A stretch of DNA of 51,476 nt from Clostridium sp. (GCA_023664385.1 JAMPFU010000018.1:1-51476), one strand, 5' to 3'. Positions 7,831 to 16,252 are shown, counted from the first letter of the stretch. Translations and numbers: made by a program. Notes: a model not told the origin generated them from the sequence alone.

Positions 7831-8565
7831 TCATTTTCCGTAAGGACCAACCTCCGGAGTATCCCAATTCATGTTAATTGCCGTCTCAAATGTATTATGT
7901 CCAAGCATAGGTATCTGAAGCTTATTCCATGTTTCCTCGGAAAGTTGCAGCTTACTGCCAAATTCATGTCCCGCCTCGGTAAACTTTTCCAAATATTTTT
8001 CCACCTTTTTGGCAAAGCCCTTTTCAGAAAGCATACCGCCCTGAGGTGCAAGCACCGTTGTGTATTTCCCCACGCCGCATATCCTGTCAAACTGTGCAAA
8101 TATTGCATCATAGCAATTATCAGTTGTCTCATACCCACAGGTAGATACAAGGACCAGCTTTTTCTTTTGCAGCTCAGGGTATCTCATATTGTGGAGAAAC
8201 CTGTGATTTTCCTCATCGCCCGGATTGCCCCTGTACTCCTTGACATAGGAAATCATCCTGTCCGTAAAGGCTTTTATCTTGGATGGCATCCCAAAAAAGT
8301 ATAAAGGAAAGCTCTCCACTATAATATCATGCTCCATCACAAGCTTTCTTAGCTCGTCCATATCATCATGTATCACACATTCCCCCGGTGTATTTTTCCA
8401 GCAGACAAAACAGCCGTGGCAATGGTCAATATTTTTATCCTTCAGGCTTACCTCCGTAAGCTCTGCATTTGTTTCCTCCACAAGCCCTTTTACAAAGGCT
8501 TTTGCAACTTTAAGCGACGAGCTTTCCCCGCCCCGTAAGCTGCCATTGATAAGTAAAACCTTCAA
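7831..8565 (-). CDS. Iron-sulfur flavoprotein / NAD(P)H-dependent FMN reductase family
   Basis: It begins KVLLINGSLRGGESSSLKVA, the FMN phosphate-binding start of the flavodoxin-like NAD(P)H-dependent reductases. It then carries CHGCFVC...C, i.e. C-x2-C-x2-C-x7-C, the compact [4Fe-4S] motif of Isf-type iron-sulfur flavoproteins. The start is taken as TTG 8565, which follows AGGAGG at good spacing; the upstream extension of the frame reads through a palindrome and is not protein-like. Length is 244 residues. In the operon it could oxidise or reduce the acyl product or maintain redox balance; the substrate is unknown. Confidence 0.82.
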   Translation of the reverse strand: MKVLLINGSLRGGESSSLKVAKAFVKGLVEETNAELTEVSLKDKNIDHCHGCFVCWKNTPGECVIHDDMDELRKLVMEHDIIVESFPLYFFGMPSKIKAFTDRMISYVKEYRGNPGDEENHRFLHNMRYPELQKKKLVLVSTCGYETTDNCYDAIFAQFDRICGVGKYTTVLAPQGGMLSEKGFAKKVEKYLEKFTEAGHEFGSKLQLSEETWNKLQIPMLGHNTFETAINMNWDTPEVGPYGK

Positions 8566-8588
8566 GGTGCTCCTCCTAAAAATACAAT

Positions 8589-8627
8589 GTGCCAAAACAT
8601 TCTTAAACAAAGAATATTTTGGCACAT
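8589..8627. promoter_or_regulatory. Long imperfect palindrome upstream of the flavoprotein gene
   Basis: Arms GTGCCAAAACATTCTT and AAGAATATTTTGGCAC differ at one position around a short centre. It lies between the TetR gene and the flavoprotein start, 24 bp before the TTG. Either the operator of the adjacent TetR-family regulator or an mRNA hairpin is possible; the symmetry and arm length fit an operator. Confidence 0.5.
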
Positions 8628-8670
8628 TAAAAATTATATAACAACAAGCAATTGTTGAAATTTGTCTGAT

Positions 8671-8702
8671 TTTTAGGCATTTTGTATCAATTGCCTAAAA
8701 AT
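8671..8702 (-). terminator. Hairpin downstream of the TetR gene
   Basis: TTTTTAGGCA and TGCCTAAAAA face each other across 12 bases. The A/T ends would allow termination in either direction. It lies about 95 bp after the TetR stop codon, so transcription of the upstream half of the operon may be partly ended here. A second operator is an alternative. Confidence 0.45.
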
Positions 8703-8794
8703 CTCTTTGTTATATTTTGGTATGCTAATTACTTGCCAACATTGGCGTACCTTTATAAAAAATATACTGTATGGAGTAACAGCTTTTATAAACG

Positions 8795-9358
8795 TTACCT
8801 TTTTGAAATATTTTTTATTATCATATCAGGAATGTTTCCCAACGTTTTTATGACAGCCTCCATAGTCTCAACAGGTGTGCTGTTTAATCTGCCACGTATC
8901 CATTCCACTGCCAGCTCCGCAAATGCCTTTGCAAACGCATACGCAACATTCTTTATATCCTCCTCAACAGCCTCCTGCCTATCAACATAATCCATCAAGG
9001 TTCTGCGTATTGGTTCCTCCACTATGCTTGTGAGCTTATCTCCAAATGCGTCACGGCCCATGGAATGATACAGCACCTTTATAAACTCCTCATTCTTTAC
9101 GGCATACTGCCCGATAAGTCGAAGGCTCGCCTTCCATGAGTCACCGTAATTATTCTCGTCAATCACAAAGAGCTTTTGCATTTTCGTGTATATAATTTCC
9201 TCTAAAAGGTCATACACATCATTGTAATAATAATAAAATGTATTGCGGTTTATTCCACATTCCTTTGTAATTTTGGTTACGGTAATCTTGTCAATCGGCA
9301 TCTGCTCCGACAGCCTGATAAAGCTGTCCATAATAGCCGGCTTGGTAAAATTAGACAT
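8795..9358 (-). CDS. TetR/AcrR-family transcriptional regulator
   Basis: The N-terminal 50 residues contain the TetR helix-turn-helix (ITVTKITKECGINRNTFYYYYNDVYDLLEEI). The C-terminal region (residues about 70-187) is helical and variable, as expected of a ligand-sensing domain, and resembles the DhaS-like subgroup. It is embedded in the biosynthetic operon in the same direction as the other genes, so it is a plausible local regulator that responds to a product or intermediate. Candidate operators are the palindromes at 8589 and 8671. Confidence 0.92.
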   Translation of the reverse strand: MSNFTKPAIMDSFIRLSEQMPIDKITVTKITKECGINRNTFYYYYNDVYDLLEEIIYTKMQKLFVIDENNYGDSWKASLRLIGQYAVKNEEFIKVLYHSMGRDAFGDKLTSIVEEPIRRTLMDYVDRQEAVEEDIKNVAYAFAKAFAELAVEWIRGRLNSTPVETMEAVIKTLGNIPDMIIKNISKR

Positions 9359-9403
9359 AAGCTACTCACTCTCTGCAATTAATTTAGGCAACAGCCTTTC
9401 ACT

Positions 9404-10459
9404 TTATTTTTCATCAAGCTCCGCAAGAATTTTAAATAATACGCATACCTCTTTTTCCTTGGCTGCATCAAAATATTTTTTAAATCTTGAAGCAGCCTCA
9501 ATCTCGCCTGTAATTGAAATTCTTACAAGAAGATTTCTTGCCGTAAGCATATTTGTAACAACCGTCTCATACTCGTCAATCGTATCCTGATTAAATTTCA
9601 GATAGCCATGCTCCATAAGGTATTTAATTCTCTCAAGCATAAGTACCTTATGATCGTACATAACATGAAGCGCCCTAATATCAAAATCCGGTTCCTCTGC
9701 ATGAACCTGTTTTTCAATCTGCGCAAGCGTCTTGTCATAAACCTTAATACCAAATGTAGTATCGTTAAATCTATTTCTCATCATACGGAAATGATTTTTT
9801 GTATCCATAGAGTTCAGATACTCTCTTAACGTAGTCTTAATCAGCTCCAAATCAACATCATAACAAACCGTATCGCTGTTCTTCATAACTACGTAAAGGC
9901 CTCTGCCACCCTTGTAGTCGTCCTTAAACACATGGTCATCCTTTTCTGTAATTACCTCGTAGCCTCTCTCAATATCCGAGAAGGAAACCGTATTGTATGA
10001 ATAATGATCTTGGAATGTAAAATCACCAACATAAAAAATTTCCTTGTCCCTGTCATAGCCATATATAAACAGCTCATGCGGGAATTTATAATCCACCTCT
10101 GCGTCGCAGAGAATCTTTGCCTCATCAAATACGCCGTATACATATCCGTTAAGGTCAATGGTCTTAATGATAAAGTCTATGATGTTTCCACAATAGCTCT
10201 CAATCTGAGCCTTTGTAAGAAGTGAGAATACAAGGTATGGACACTGCTTCAGGGAGCTGCTTCCAGGCATCATATCTGTAAGGAGCATCTCATCTCCCGT
10301 AAATATCTCCTGTATATTGTAGCAACGAAGCTGAATGTAGTTACTGAAAATCCACTTCTTTGCATTTTCATCATCTGAAAGAATAGAAAAAAGTGTTGCA
10401 TGCCACTGCCATGATGTAATAGTCGGGTAAGTTACAGGTAATTTTTTCATATCTGCCAT
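9404..10459 (-). CDS. BtrH-like / C39-like papain-fold protein (tentative)
   Basis: A 351-residue soluble protein. Its middle section (around residues 135-165), with HELFIYGYD then YVGDF, resembles the His-containing region of the butirosin BtrH N-terminal family and of C39-like folds. BtrH transfers an acyl group from a carrier protein, and this gene starts 25 bp after the gene for a carrier protein, which fits. The usual nucleophile region near the N-terminus reads SWQWHATLFSIL and has no Cys, so catalysis by a Cys-His pair is not supported. The C-terminal half is helical. The family call is a resemblance by eye only. Confidence 0.42.
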   Translation of the reverse strand: MADMKKLPVTYPTITSWQWHATLFSILSDDENAKKWIFSNYIQLRCYNIQEIFTGDEMLLTDMMPGSSSLKQCPYLVFSLLTKAQIESYCGNIIDFIIKTIDLNGYVYGVFDEAKILCDAEVDYKFPHELFIYGYDRDKEIFYVGDFTFQDHYSYNTVSFSDIERGYEVITEKDDHVFKDDYKGGRGLYVVMKNSDTVCYDVDLELIKTTLREYLNSMDTKNHFRMMRNRFNDTTFGIKVYDKTLAQIEKQVHAEEPDFDIRALHVMYDHKVLMLERIKYLMEHGYLKFNQDTIDEYETVVTNMLTARNLLVRISITGEIEAASRFKKYFDAAKEKEVCVLFKILAELDEK

Positions 10460-10483
10460 ATTATAATTCCTCCAATCATCAAA

Positions 10484-10732
10484 CTACTGCGCTAATTTTT
10501 CTGCTATAACAGCCGCTATATCTCCAAAAGTATCATAGGAAGAAAGAGCGAGCTCATAATCAGAAAATGATACGTCAAATTTACTCTCTGCCGCAACAAT
10601 AAGTCTTATGAGCGATACAGAATTTACCCCGTAAATATCTGTAATTGAAGATGTCATGTTTATATCTTCAATATCCGGCATAACATCGCTGATAACTTCT
10701 TCTAGCTTTTTATTAATCTGTTCTTTGTCCAT
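10484..10732 (-). CDS. Acyl carrier protein (ACP 2)
   Basis: An 82-residue carrier protein with attachment region GVNSVSLIRLI, in which the Ser of NSV is the expected phosphopantetheine site. It differs clearly from ACP 1 (DSVDS), so the two probably carry different substrates, for example starter against growing chain. It is the first gene of the operon and has GGGGG upstream of the ATG. Confidence 0.87.
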   Translation of the reverse strand: MDKEQINKKLEEVISDVMPDIEDINMTSSITDIYGVNSVSLIRLIVAAESKFDVSFSDYELALSSYDTFGDIAAVIAEKLAQ

Positions 10733-10827
10733 TCTATGTACCCCCTGACAATATTTTATAATAGAAAACCTTGTTTCCTAATAACCGAACCTCGGCGGCA
10801 AAACCACCTTGTTTCAATACAAGAAAT

Positions 10828-10856
10828 ATTTTACTATTTTTTATAATAAAAATCAA
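10828..10856 (-). promoter_or_regulatory. Predicted promoter of the biosynthetic operon
   Basis: On the minus strand TTGATT (10851-10856) and TAAAAT (10828-10833) are 17 bp apart, with an untranslated leader of about 90 bases before ACP 2. The leader holds CTTGTTTCAATACAAG, a small palindrome. This lies in the 354-bp gap 10733-11086; the rest of the gap (about 10860-11020) shows nothing I recognise. Confidence 0.5.
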
Positions 10857-11023
10857 GAATATTATACAATTTATACAAAAATAGGACTGATAGCCAATAT
10901 TTCCATAATCATTCCTTACCTTCCAATCATACTGACGGATTTAAAATTCCAATAGGTTTATACCCTTTTAAATTTCTATAAAAAAGAAGTTACGCATTAA
11001 TCACTTATCACAACAGCCCTAAA

Positions 11024-11075
11024 ATAAAAAGGGACTGTCATACCAAGGTTTTCCTTAGTGTGACAATCCCTTTTA
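11024..11075 (-). terminator. Terminator after rplA (variant of the dispersed hairpin, copy 3)
   Basis: TAAAAAGGGACTGTCA and TGTGACAATCCCTTTTA form a long stem with an inner CAAGG/CCTTAG pairing. It follows the rplA stop by about 12 bp and ends in a T-rich tract on the minus strand. The layout (stem core with GTC/GAC, inner AAGG/CCTT) matches the other hairpin copies. Confidence 0.75.
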
Positions 11076-11086
11076 TTTGTCTGTTA

Positions 11087-11776
11087 TTAGAACTTAGCAG
11101 TGTTAAGCTTTACGCCCGGTCCCATAGTAGAAGCGATTACCACGCTTCTTAAATACTGACCCTTAGCCGCTGACGGCTTAGCCTTAATAACAGCATCTAT
11201 TAAAGTCTGGAAGTTGTCTGATAACTGCTCCTCTGTAAAAGAAGCCTTGCCAATTGGCACATGGATAATATTTGACTTATCAAGTCTGTACTCAATCTTA
11301 CCTGCTTTAATATCATTGACAGCCTTAGTAACGTCCATTGTAACTGTACCTGCCTTTGGGTTTGGCATTAAGCCCTTAGGTCCAAGGACACGTCCAAGAC
11401 GTCCTACAACACCCATCATATCAGGTGTAGCAACAACAACATCAAAATCAAGCCAGCCCTCGTTCTGAATCTTAGGAACAAGCTCGTCTCCGCCTGCATA
11501 ATCAGCACCGGCAGCCAAAGCCTCATCAATCTTATCGCCCTTAGCGAAAACCAAAACCTTTACGGTTTTTCCTGTTCCATGAGGAAGAACTACCGCACCA
11601 CGAACCTGCTGGTCTGCATGACGTCCGTCAACGCCAAGTCTCAGGTGAGCCTCAATCGTCTCATCAAACTTTGCGCTTGCTGACTTTTTCACCAAAGCTA
11701 CAGCCTCGTTTAAGTCATAAACATTTGTTTTTTCAATAAGCTTTGCAGCCTCTGTATATCTTTTACCTTTTTTCAT
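11087..11776 (-). CDS. rplA: 50S ribosomal protein L1
   Basis: Full-length 229-residue L1. It has the typical N-terminal [15 protein letters not shown], the [23 protein letters not shown]-type strand, and the [16 protein letters not shown] signature of the family. L1 binds the L1 stalk of 23S rRNA and can repress its own mRNA. It is last in the rpmG-secE-nusG-rplK-rplA unit and is followed by a terminator; rplJ, rplL and rpoBC, which often follow, are not next to it here. Confidence 0.98.
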   Translation of the reverse strand: MKKGKRYTEAAKLIEKTNVYDLNEAVALVKKSASAKFDETIEAHLRLGVDGRHADQQVRGAVVLPHGTGKTVKVLVFAKGDKIDEALAAGADYAGGDELVPKIQNEGWLDFDVVVATPDMMGVVGRLGRVLGPKGLMPNPKAGTVTMDVTKAVNDIKAGKIEYRLDKSNIIHVPIGKASFTEEQLSDNFQTLIDAVIKAKPSAAKGQYLRSVVIASTMGPGVKLNTAKF

Positions 11777-11792
11777 TTAATAAAAACCTCCT

Positions 11793-11820
11793 GTGGTATT
11801 ATCGGGAGCGACCCTCCCAC
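11793..11820 (-). promoter_or_regulatory. Putative L1-binding mRNA site before rplA
   Basis: The transcript has GUGGGAGGGU-CGC-UCCC followed by GAUAAUACCAC, then AGGAGG. Outer GUGG/CCAC and inner GGGA/UCCC pairing with an unpaired AU-rich bulge resembles the L1-binding element known from L11-L1 leaders. An almost identical structure precedes rplK. Confidence 0.65.
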
Positions 11821-11821
11821 T

Positions 11822-11900
11822 TCTTGTAATTAATTGCGTCAGCAATTAATTGCCTACGCAATCGCTCATTGCACGTAGTGCAATTTTAAATGCGATTGCC
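11822..11900. repeat. Nested short inverted repeats in the rplK-rplA gap
   Basis: The gap contains AATTGC/GCAATT, ATTGCAC/GTGCAAT and GCAATCGC/GCGATTGC pairs, which give several alternative stems. It is an intergenic repeat tract of unknown role; the GCGATTGC core also occurs in the ACP-ketosynthase gap. Confidence 0.5.
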
Positions 11901-11908
11901 TCCTTGTA

Positions 11909-12334
11909 CTACTCCTCAACAGTAATACCCATTGAGCGGGCAGTACCTGCTATCATGCTCATTGCAGCCTCAACTGAAGCAGCATTCAAATCAGGCATCT
12001 TAAGCTCAGCAATCTCCTGAAGCTTAGCCTTTGAAATCTTTGCAACCTTAGTCTTGTTCGGTACAGCAGAGCCTGACTTAATGCCGCACGCTTTCTTAAG
12101 CAGTACTGCTGCCGGAGGAGTCTTAGTTACAAAGCTGAAGCTCTTATCTGCATAAACCGTGATTACTACAGGAATAATTAAATCTCCCTGATCAGCAGTT
12201 CTCGCATTAAACTCCTTAGTGAACTGAACGATATTTACACCGTGCTGTCCAAGTGCAGGACCAACAGGTGGTGCAGGTGTTGCCTTGCCTGCAGGTATCT
12301 GTAATTTAATGTATCCTTCTACTTTCTTCGCCAT
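11909..12334 (-). CDS. rplK: 50S ribosomal protein L11
   Basis: Full-length 141-residue L11. It has [27 protein letters not shown] at the N-terminus (the proline-rich site bound by thiostrepton-class antibiotics in the family) and GTARSMGI near the C-terminus. It forms part of the GTPase-associated centre of the large subunit. Confidence 0.98.
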   Translation of the reverse strand: MAKKVEGYIKLQIPAGKATPAPPVGPALGQHGVNIVQFTKEFNARTADQGDLIIPVVITVYADKSFSFVTKTPPAAVLLKKACGIKSGSAVPNKTKVAKISKAKLQEIAELKMPDLNAASVEAAMSMIAGTARSMGITVEE

Positions 12335-12358
12335 TATAGCGTACCTCCTAAAAATATT

Positions 12359-12386
12359 GTGGTAATAACGGGGGATACCCTTCCAC
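12359..12386 (-). promoter_or_regulatory. Putative L1-binding mRNA site before rplK
   Basis: The transcript reads GUGGAAGGGUAUCCCCC then GUUAUUACCAC, about 15 bases before AGGAGG. GUGG/CCAC and GGG/CCC pair around an AU-rich bulge, as at 11793-11820. This is the expected place for L1 feedback control of the L11-L1 genes. Confidence 0.65.
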
Positions 12387-12395
12387 TTAAATAAC

Positions 12396-12977
12396 TTACA
12401 TCTTTTGAATATCAGTGAAGCTTATCTCAACAGGTGTTGCCCTACCAAAGATATCAACCTCGATGGTAACAGTCTGTTTTCCTTCGTTGATAGCTTTGAT
12501 TTCGCCTCCATTGCCTTCCCATGCTCCTGTAACAACCTTTATTTCGTCGCCCACTTCCACATCAATCTGTATTTCCTTTACATTAATTCCAAGGGTTCTC
12601 ATCTCAGCCTCCGTAAGAGGAACCGGCTTGGATTCAGGTCCTACAAATCCCGTAACACCTCTTGTGTTACGGACGATGTACCATGTAGCGTCATTCATAA
12701 ACATATTTATAAGAACATATCCCGGAAAAAGCTTTCTGGAAACATTTTTCTTCACTCCGTTTTTCACTTCCATAACATCCCGAACCGGCACAGCCACTTC
12801 AAGTATCTGGTCGTGAAGCTTTCTGTTTTCGATTGTCTTCTCGATATCGCTTTTTACCTTATTTTCGTAACCTGAGTAGGTATGAACTACATACCACCTT
12901 GCTTCATTGCTGGTCGGTGTTCTCTCAGGACCGGCAGATCCGCTTGAAATAGTTTCATTTGCTACCATCTCTGACAT
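12396..12977 (-). CDS. nusG: Transcription termination/antitermination factor NusG
   Basis: A 193-residue protein. The N-terminal NGN domain starts at [21 protein letters not shown], with FPGYVLINM and [12 protein letters not shown] later. The C-terminal KOW domain has [21 protein letters not shown]. The first 25 residues are a short extension before the NGN domain. NusG binds RNA polymerase and links it to other factors; it is co-transcribed with secE as in most bacteria. Confidence 0.97.
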   Translation of the reverse strand: MSEMVANETISSGSAGPERTPTSNEARWYVVHTYSGYENKVKSDIEKTIENRKLHDQILEVAVPVRDVMEVKNGVKKNVSRKLFPGYVLINMFMNDATWYIVRNTRGVTGFVGPESKPVPLTEAEMRTLGINVKEIQIDVEVGDEIKVVTGAWEGNGGEIKAINEGKQTVTIEVDIFGRATPVEISFTDIQKM

Positions 12978-12990
12978 ATTTCCACCTACC

Positions 12991-13197
12991 TTAACCTATA
13001 ATCTGATCCAAGCCAAACTGTAACAATACATCTACACCTTTGATAAGGCAGCCCAAAATGATTGCCACAATAAATACAACCACAGACTGCTTGGCAAGTG
13101 AATCCTTCGTAGGCCAAACTATTTTAGCAAACTCAGCCTTGAGCTCCTGAAACCAGCTTCTCTTAAGGGCAGGTGACGTTTCATTGTTTTTTGACAT
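12991..13197 (-). CDS. secE: Preprotein translocase subunit SecE
   Basis: A short (68-residue) single-span SecE of the Gram-positive type: WFQELKAEFAKIVWPTKDSLAKQS is the conserved amphipathic segment, followed by the transmembrane helix VVVFIVAIILGCLIKGV. GAAGGAG is best spaced for the second ATG (13197) rather than the first (13203). It forms SecYEG in the cytoplasmic membrane. Confidence 0.95.
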   Translation of the reverse strand: MSKNNETSPALKRSWFQELKAEFAKIVWPTKDSLAKQSVVVFIVAIILGCLIKGVDVLLQFGLDQIIG

Positions 13198-13228
13198 ATA
13201 CATACTCCTTCACATCACTAAATGCCTA

Positions 13229-13378
13229 TTACTTGGTTTCTTTATGCATTGTATGAGTTCTGCAGAACTTACAATACTTTTTTGTTTCCATTCTGTCCGG
13301 ATGCGTTTTCTTATCCTTTGTCATATTGTAATTACGCTGTTTACAATCCTGACATGCCAATGTTATCTTAACACGCAC
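13229..13378 (-). CDS. rpmG: 50S ribosomal protein L33
   Basis: A 49-residue protein starting at [21 protein letters not shown]..., with [16 protein letters not shown] at the end. The two CxxC pairs make it the zinc-binding form of L33. AGGTGG precedes the GTG. It is too short to be found by a 60-residue ORF cutoff. It is the first gene of the secE-nusG operon, as in many Firmicutes. Confidence 0.95.
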   Translation of the reverse strand: MRVKITLACQDCKQRNYNMTKDKKTHPDRMETKKYCKFCRTHTMHKETK

Positions 13379-13481
13379 AACTTTCCACCTCCATATTATT
13401 ATTTGCTTCGAACAACAGCGGAAAATCCACCTTGTTCATTTTAAGGCATAAAAAAAAAGACCTTCTTCCATCGCAAGCTAT

Positions 13482-13510
13482 AGAATAACAAATGCCCCTG
13501 TTAAAGTCAA
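13482..13510 (-). promoter_or_regulatory. Predicted promoter of rpmG-secE-nusG-rplK-rplA
   Basis: On the minus strand TTGACT (13505-13510) and TATTCT (13482-13487) are 17 bp apart, about 100 bp before the GTG of rpmG. In the same 365-bp gap a palindrome ATATAATTA-CAT-TAATTATAT (about 13615-13636) lies ahead of the divergent FliD-like gene and may be its regulatory site. Confidence 0.65.
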
Positions 13511-13743
13511 GAAAAATATTGCCGGACAAAGAAAAAAGTTCAAAAAATAATATCGTTTTAAAAAATTTCTGCAAAAAATGCCATTGTTTTTATGGACATA
13601 ATCTTCCAAATGGTATATAATTACATTAATTATATGTAGTATGATGTTATAGGTGTCTTTACATGACGCCAAAACATTTATCAGGCTATTAGGAAACGGA
13701 TTTTCCTATATTACGTCTTTAATCCATGGAAGGGAGTGATAAC

Positions 13744-15003
13744 ATGCGTATTAATCAGAATGTTTATAATTATTTAAGTACTGCACTTGTGCCTAAAAAG
13801 CGCAATGTCACTCACAAATCCTCTGAGCTCCGCGCCGTATACAACAACATGGCAAAGTACAATAAGAACTCACCACTCTATCTTTTGTCGCTTTCGGAGC
13901 AGAAGCAATCTTACATGATAAATATAAAGGAGGCTGCCATTACCCTTAAGGATGTTTCTGACAGCTTTTCAAATACCGACAGTGACATATATACAAAGAA
14001 GTCGCTCCAGTCTGCCGACGAGGACGCAGTGTCCGGCTTAATCAGGACCTCCAACTACGGAGATATTCCTGATACGCTTAACATTAAAATTGAAACCCTC
14101 GCCTCGGAACAGATTAATATAGGTAATTACCTAAATGCAAACGATCATGATTTTACACAGGGCGATTACAGATTTTCCTTGGAAACAATAAATGGCACGT
14201 CCCATTTTAATGTCCATGTAGGCAACGATTCCAACATGGAGGTTCAAAGCAGGCTTGCCCAATATATAAACAACAGAAGCATAGGCGTTCACGCATCAGT
14301 TATATCTGAGGGCAGCAACAGTGCTCTCATGCTCTCCTCCACCGATACCGGTAAGCCATCCAGTGATGACGGCTTGTATTTTTCATTTATTTCAGAGGGC
14401 AGCCGTGATATAGTTGATATGTTAGGCATTAACCATGTAGATACTGTTCCGTCCAACTCACATTTTTATATCAACGACTCGCCTCACAGCTCATCATCAA
14501 ACCACATATCCATAAATCAGGCGATTGAGCTTGACTTCCACAAGGTTACTGATGAGCCGGTTGCAATAAATCTTGTTCCCGACATTAACAATGCGAGAGG
14601 ACACATAGACATGTTTGTGGACGCATACAACAGCTTAGTTGACCTTTCAGGTACGGGCAGCAACAGAATCGGCACAAGAAATTTATTTAATGATATTTCG
14701 GGTTTGGTTTTCAAGCATAAGACTGAGCTTGAGGATGTAGGCTTAGATGTAGATGACACAAATCACATTGTACAAAATGAAAAAGTGCTCACAGAGAATA
14801 TCAGAAGCGGCGATTTTGCAAAGCTGTTTGGCAAGGTTTCCTCCTTTAAGGATGATGTTGAAAGTGCCACCAACAGACTTACCCTTGACCCTATGGCATA
14901 CATCAACAAGCTGATTGTCACATATCCGAATACGGCTAACAAGTCCAACACGCCGTACACACAATCCTTGTATAGCGGACTTATGTATAACAATTACGCA
15001 TAA
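13744..15003 (+). CDS. FliD-like (flagellar hook-associated protein 2-like) orphan
   Basis: A 419-residue protein whose middle (DTLNIKIETLASEQINIGNYL) and C-terminal section (LVDLSGTGSNRIGTRNLFNDISGLVFKHKTELEDVGL..., then FAKLFGKVSSFKDDVESATNRL) resemble the strand-rich D2/D3 region and helical C-terminus of FliD, the filament cap. FliD chaperones flagellin at the filament tip. No flagellar gene is near, so this may be a stand-alone paralogue or a relic. The start is set at ATG 13744, which has GGGAG upstream, rather than the ATG six codons earlier. No signal peptide is seen. A 3' fragment of this gene is repeated at 16385-16460. The family call is by general resemblance. Confidence 0.6.
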   Translation: MRINQNVYNYLSTALVPKKRNVTHKSSELRAVYNNMAKYNKNSPLYLLSLSEQKQSYMINIKEAAITLKDVSDSFSNTDSDIYTKKSLQSADEDAVSGLIRTSNYGDIPDTLNIKIETLASEQINIGNYLNANDHDFTQGDYRFSLETINGTSHFNVHVGNDSNMEVQSRLAQYINNRSIGVHASVISEGSNSALMLSSTDTGKPSSDDGLYFSFISEGSRDIVDMLGINHVDTVPSNSHFYINDSPHSSSSNHISINQAIELDFHKVTDEPVAINLVPDINNARGHIDMFVDAYNSLVDLSGTGSNRIGTRNLFNDISGLVFKHKTELEDVGLDVDDTNHIVQNEKVLTENIRSGDFAKLFGKVSSFKDDVESATNRLTLDPMAYINKLIVTYPNTANKSNTPYTQSLYSGLMYNNYA

Positions 15004-15027
15004 ACTTGTTAAAAACGAGGTTTTTAT

Positions 15028-15102
15028 TTAAAGAGGGCTGTCGCATGAAGGAATACCTGCACCGTTTGGTACAGGTATTTCCTAGTACGACAGCCTTTTG
15101 AT
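15028..15102. repeat. Dispersed hairpin repeat, copy 4 (terminator of the FliD-like gene)
   Basis: AGAGGGCTGTCGCATGAAGGAATACCT pairs with AGGTATTTCCTAGTACGACAGCCTTTTG around CGTTTGGTAC; each arm is cut short here where it would exceed the limit: the left arm spans about 15032-15058 and the right arm about 15073-15102. It is the cleanest copy of the family, with a stem of more than 20 bp. It sits between the convergent FliD-like and nuclease genes and can terminate both. Confidence 0.8.
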
Positions 15103-15116
15103 TGTAATATGAAAGC

Positions 15117-16169
15117 CTATTTAATTCCTTTTACATATTTTTCAGCTTCATCCGTTGTCATATCATACATATCACACAACCGACTAACCATGACTTCTTG
15201 TGAATCACCACGTTCCATACAGTCTTTCACAAAAACTTTAACAAATGAATTTATAAGCTCATCTTTCCTATCAATTTCTGCCTGTTGTTCGTCAATCATA
15301 AGCTGAACCGTATTCCTATCCAATATTCTTAACTCCTCAGAAAACATATTCATCACCCTTTCCACATTCTGACATATGTAATAGGCGTCCTCATACAGTT
15401 TCTTGAATTCTGGATATTCTGCAATCAGCTTTGCTATTATTACAGGGTCATCACAGGCAAGAAATGAGAGCCATGCGTCTAGCTTATTTTCTATTCCTTT
15501 AACATACAGTTTTCCCTTAAATATGTCAAGCGGTATGAATATATATTTCTGCAAAAGGTCAATTTCAAGCCCCGTATCTGTCTGCTGCATGGACTTATGT
15601 ATGTAATGGGAAGGATATTCGTGAAACAGCTCCGTGCTCTTTTCAAAAAGAACAATCGTGTATACCGTCTTAATATCCTTGTAATTAAAGAAACTGCTTC
15701 CCTTTTCATCACGGATTCTTTTATACTGGCGGAGCAAAAGGTCTGCGGAATAGCATGCGCTCCTCTGTCCCGGAAACTTGTAACCATGCTTTTGTATCTC
15801 TGCATTTACAATTTGTCCGTCCTCCAGTTCAACAACGATGTCCATAATTACAAGAGAGCTTTCGTCTGCAATCCGCGATGAATCGTTGGGAATGACACGC
15901 AGTATTTTTACAGGTCCCTCTCCCAGTATACAGGACAAAAAGTCCGCCAGCCTTTCAGGATGAATTTCAGGATTCATAATCTCCTTAAAAAAGCCGTCAT
16001 ATGTAAGCTTCATTCCACTTACACCGGAACAAAAGTCAAGAAATTCCTTTTGCCGTTCCTCCCGCCAGCCGTCATAAATCAACTTCAAATCCTGCCTTGA
16101 AGCAATGTAGTCAATCAGTTCCTGCCTTTCCCGAATCATGGGAAAATGCGTTTGAAGAATATTCGCCAT
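15117..16169 (-). CDS. PD-(D/E)XK nuclease-family 'Rpn/transposase' protein
   Basis: A 350-residue member of the Rpn / PDDEXK_2 group. It opens with MKLTYDGFFKEIM-like family text (after about 50 residues) and has the nuclease core VIMDIVVELEDGQIVNAEIQ, where the Asp and the ExQ pair are the expected metal ligands. YSADLLLRQY and TVYTIVLFEKS also follow the family pattern. The C-terminal part has a coiled, charged tail. Family members are annotated as recombination-promoting nucleases or transposases and are usually dispersed in several copies per genome. A predicted promoter lies at 16307-16336. Confidence 0.86.
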   Translation of the reverse strand: MANILQTHFPMIRERQELIDYIASRQDLKLIYDGWREERQKEFLDFCSGVSGMKLTYDGFFKEIMNPEIHPERLADFLSCILGEGPVKILRVIPNDSSRIADESSLVIMDIVVELEDGQIVNAEIQKHGYKFPGQRSACYSADLLLRQYKRIRDEKGSSFFNYKDIKTVYTIVLFEKSTELFHEYPSHYIHKSMQQTDTGLEIDLLQKYIFIPLDIFKGKLYVKGIENKLDAWLSFLACDDPVIIAKLIAEYPEFKKLYEDAYYICQNVERVMNMFSEELRILDRNTVQLMIDEQQAEIDRKDELINSFVKVFVKDCMERGDSQEVMVSRLCDMYDMTTDEAEKYVKGIK

Positions 16170-16252
16170 ATGCAGCCTCCTAATATTAAATAAGTAGTCA
16201 TGCGCAAAACTTCATTTTAGAAATCGTGTGTCTTGCACATTTTTAACATAAA

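Noticed and set aside
8566-8625. Twenty-residue N-terminal extension of the flavoprotein frame
   Set aside because: It reads through a palindrome and the ribosome binding site; the TTG at 8565 after AGGAGG places the FMN-binding strand at the N-terminus as usual.
13379-13743. Possible tRNA-Trp between rpmG and the next gene, as in some related operons
   Set aside because: No cloverleaf or T-arm GGTTCGAATC motif is present in the gap.
15117-16169. Insertion sequence with terminal inverted repeats around the Rpn-family gene
   Set aside because: No terminal inverted repeats or short target duplication were found; the only flanking similarity is the longer direct repeat of the FliD-like 3' end, reported separately.
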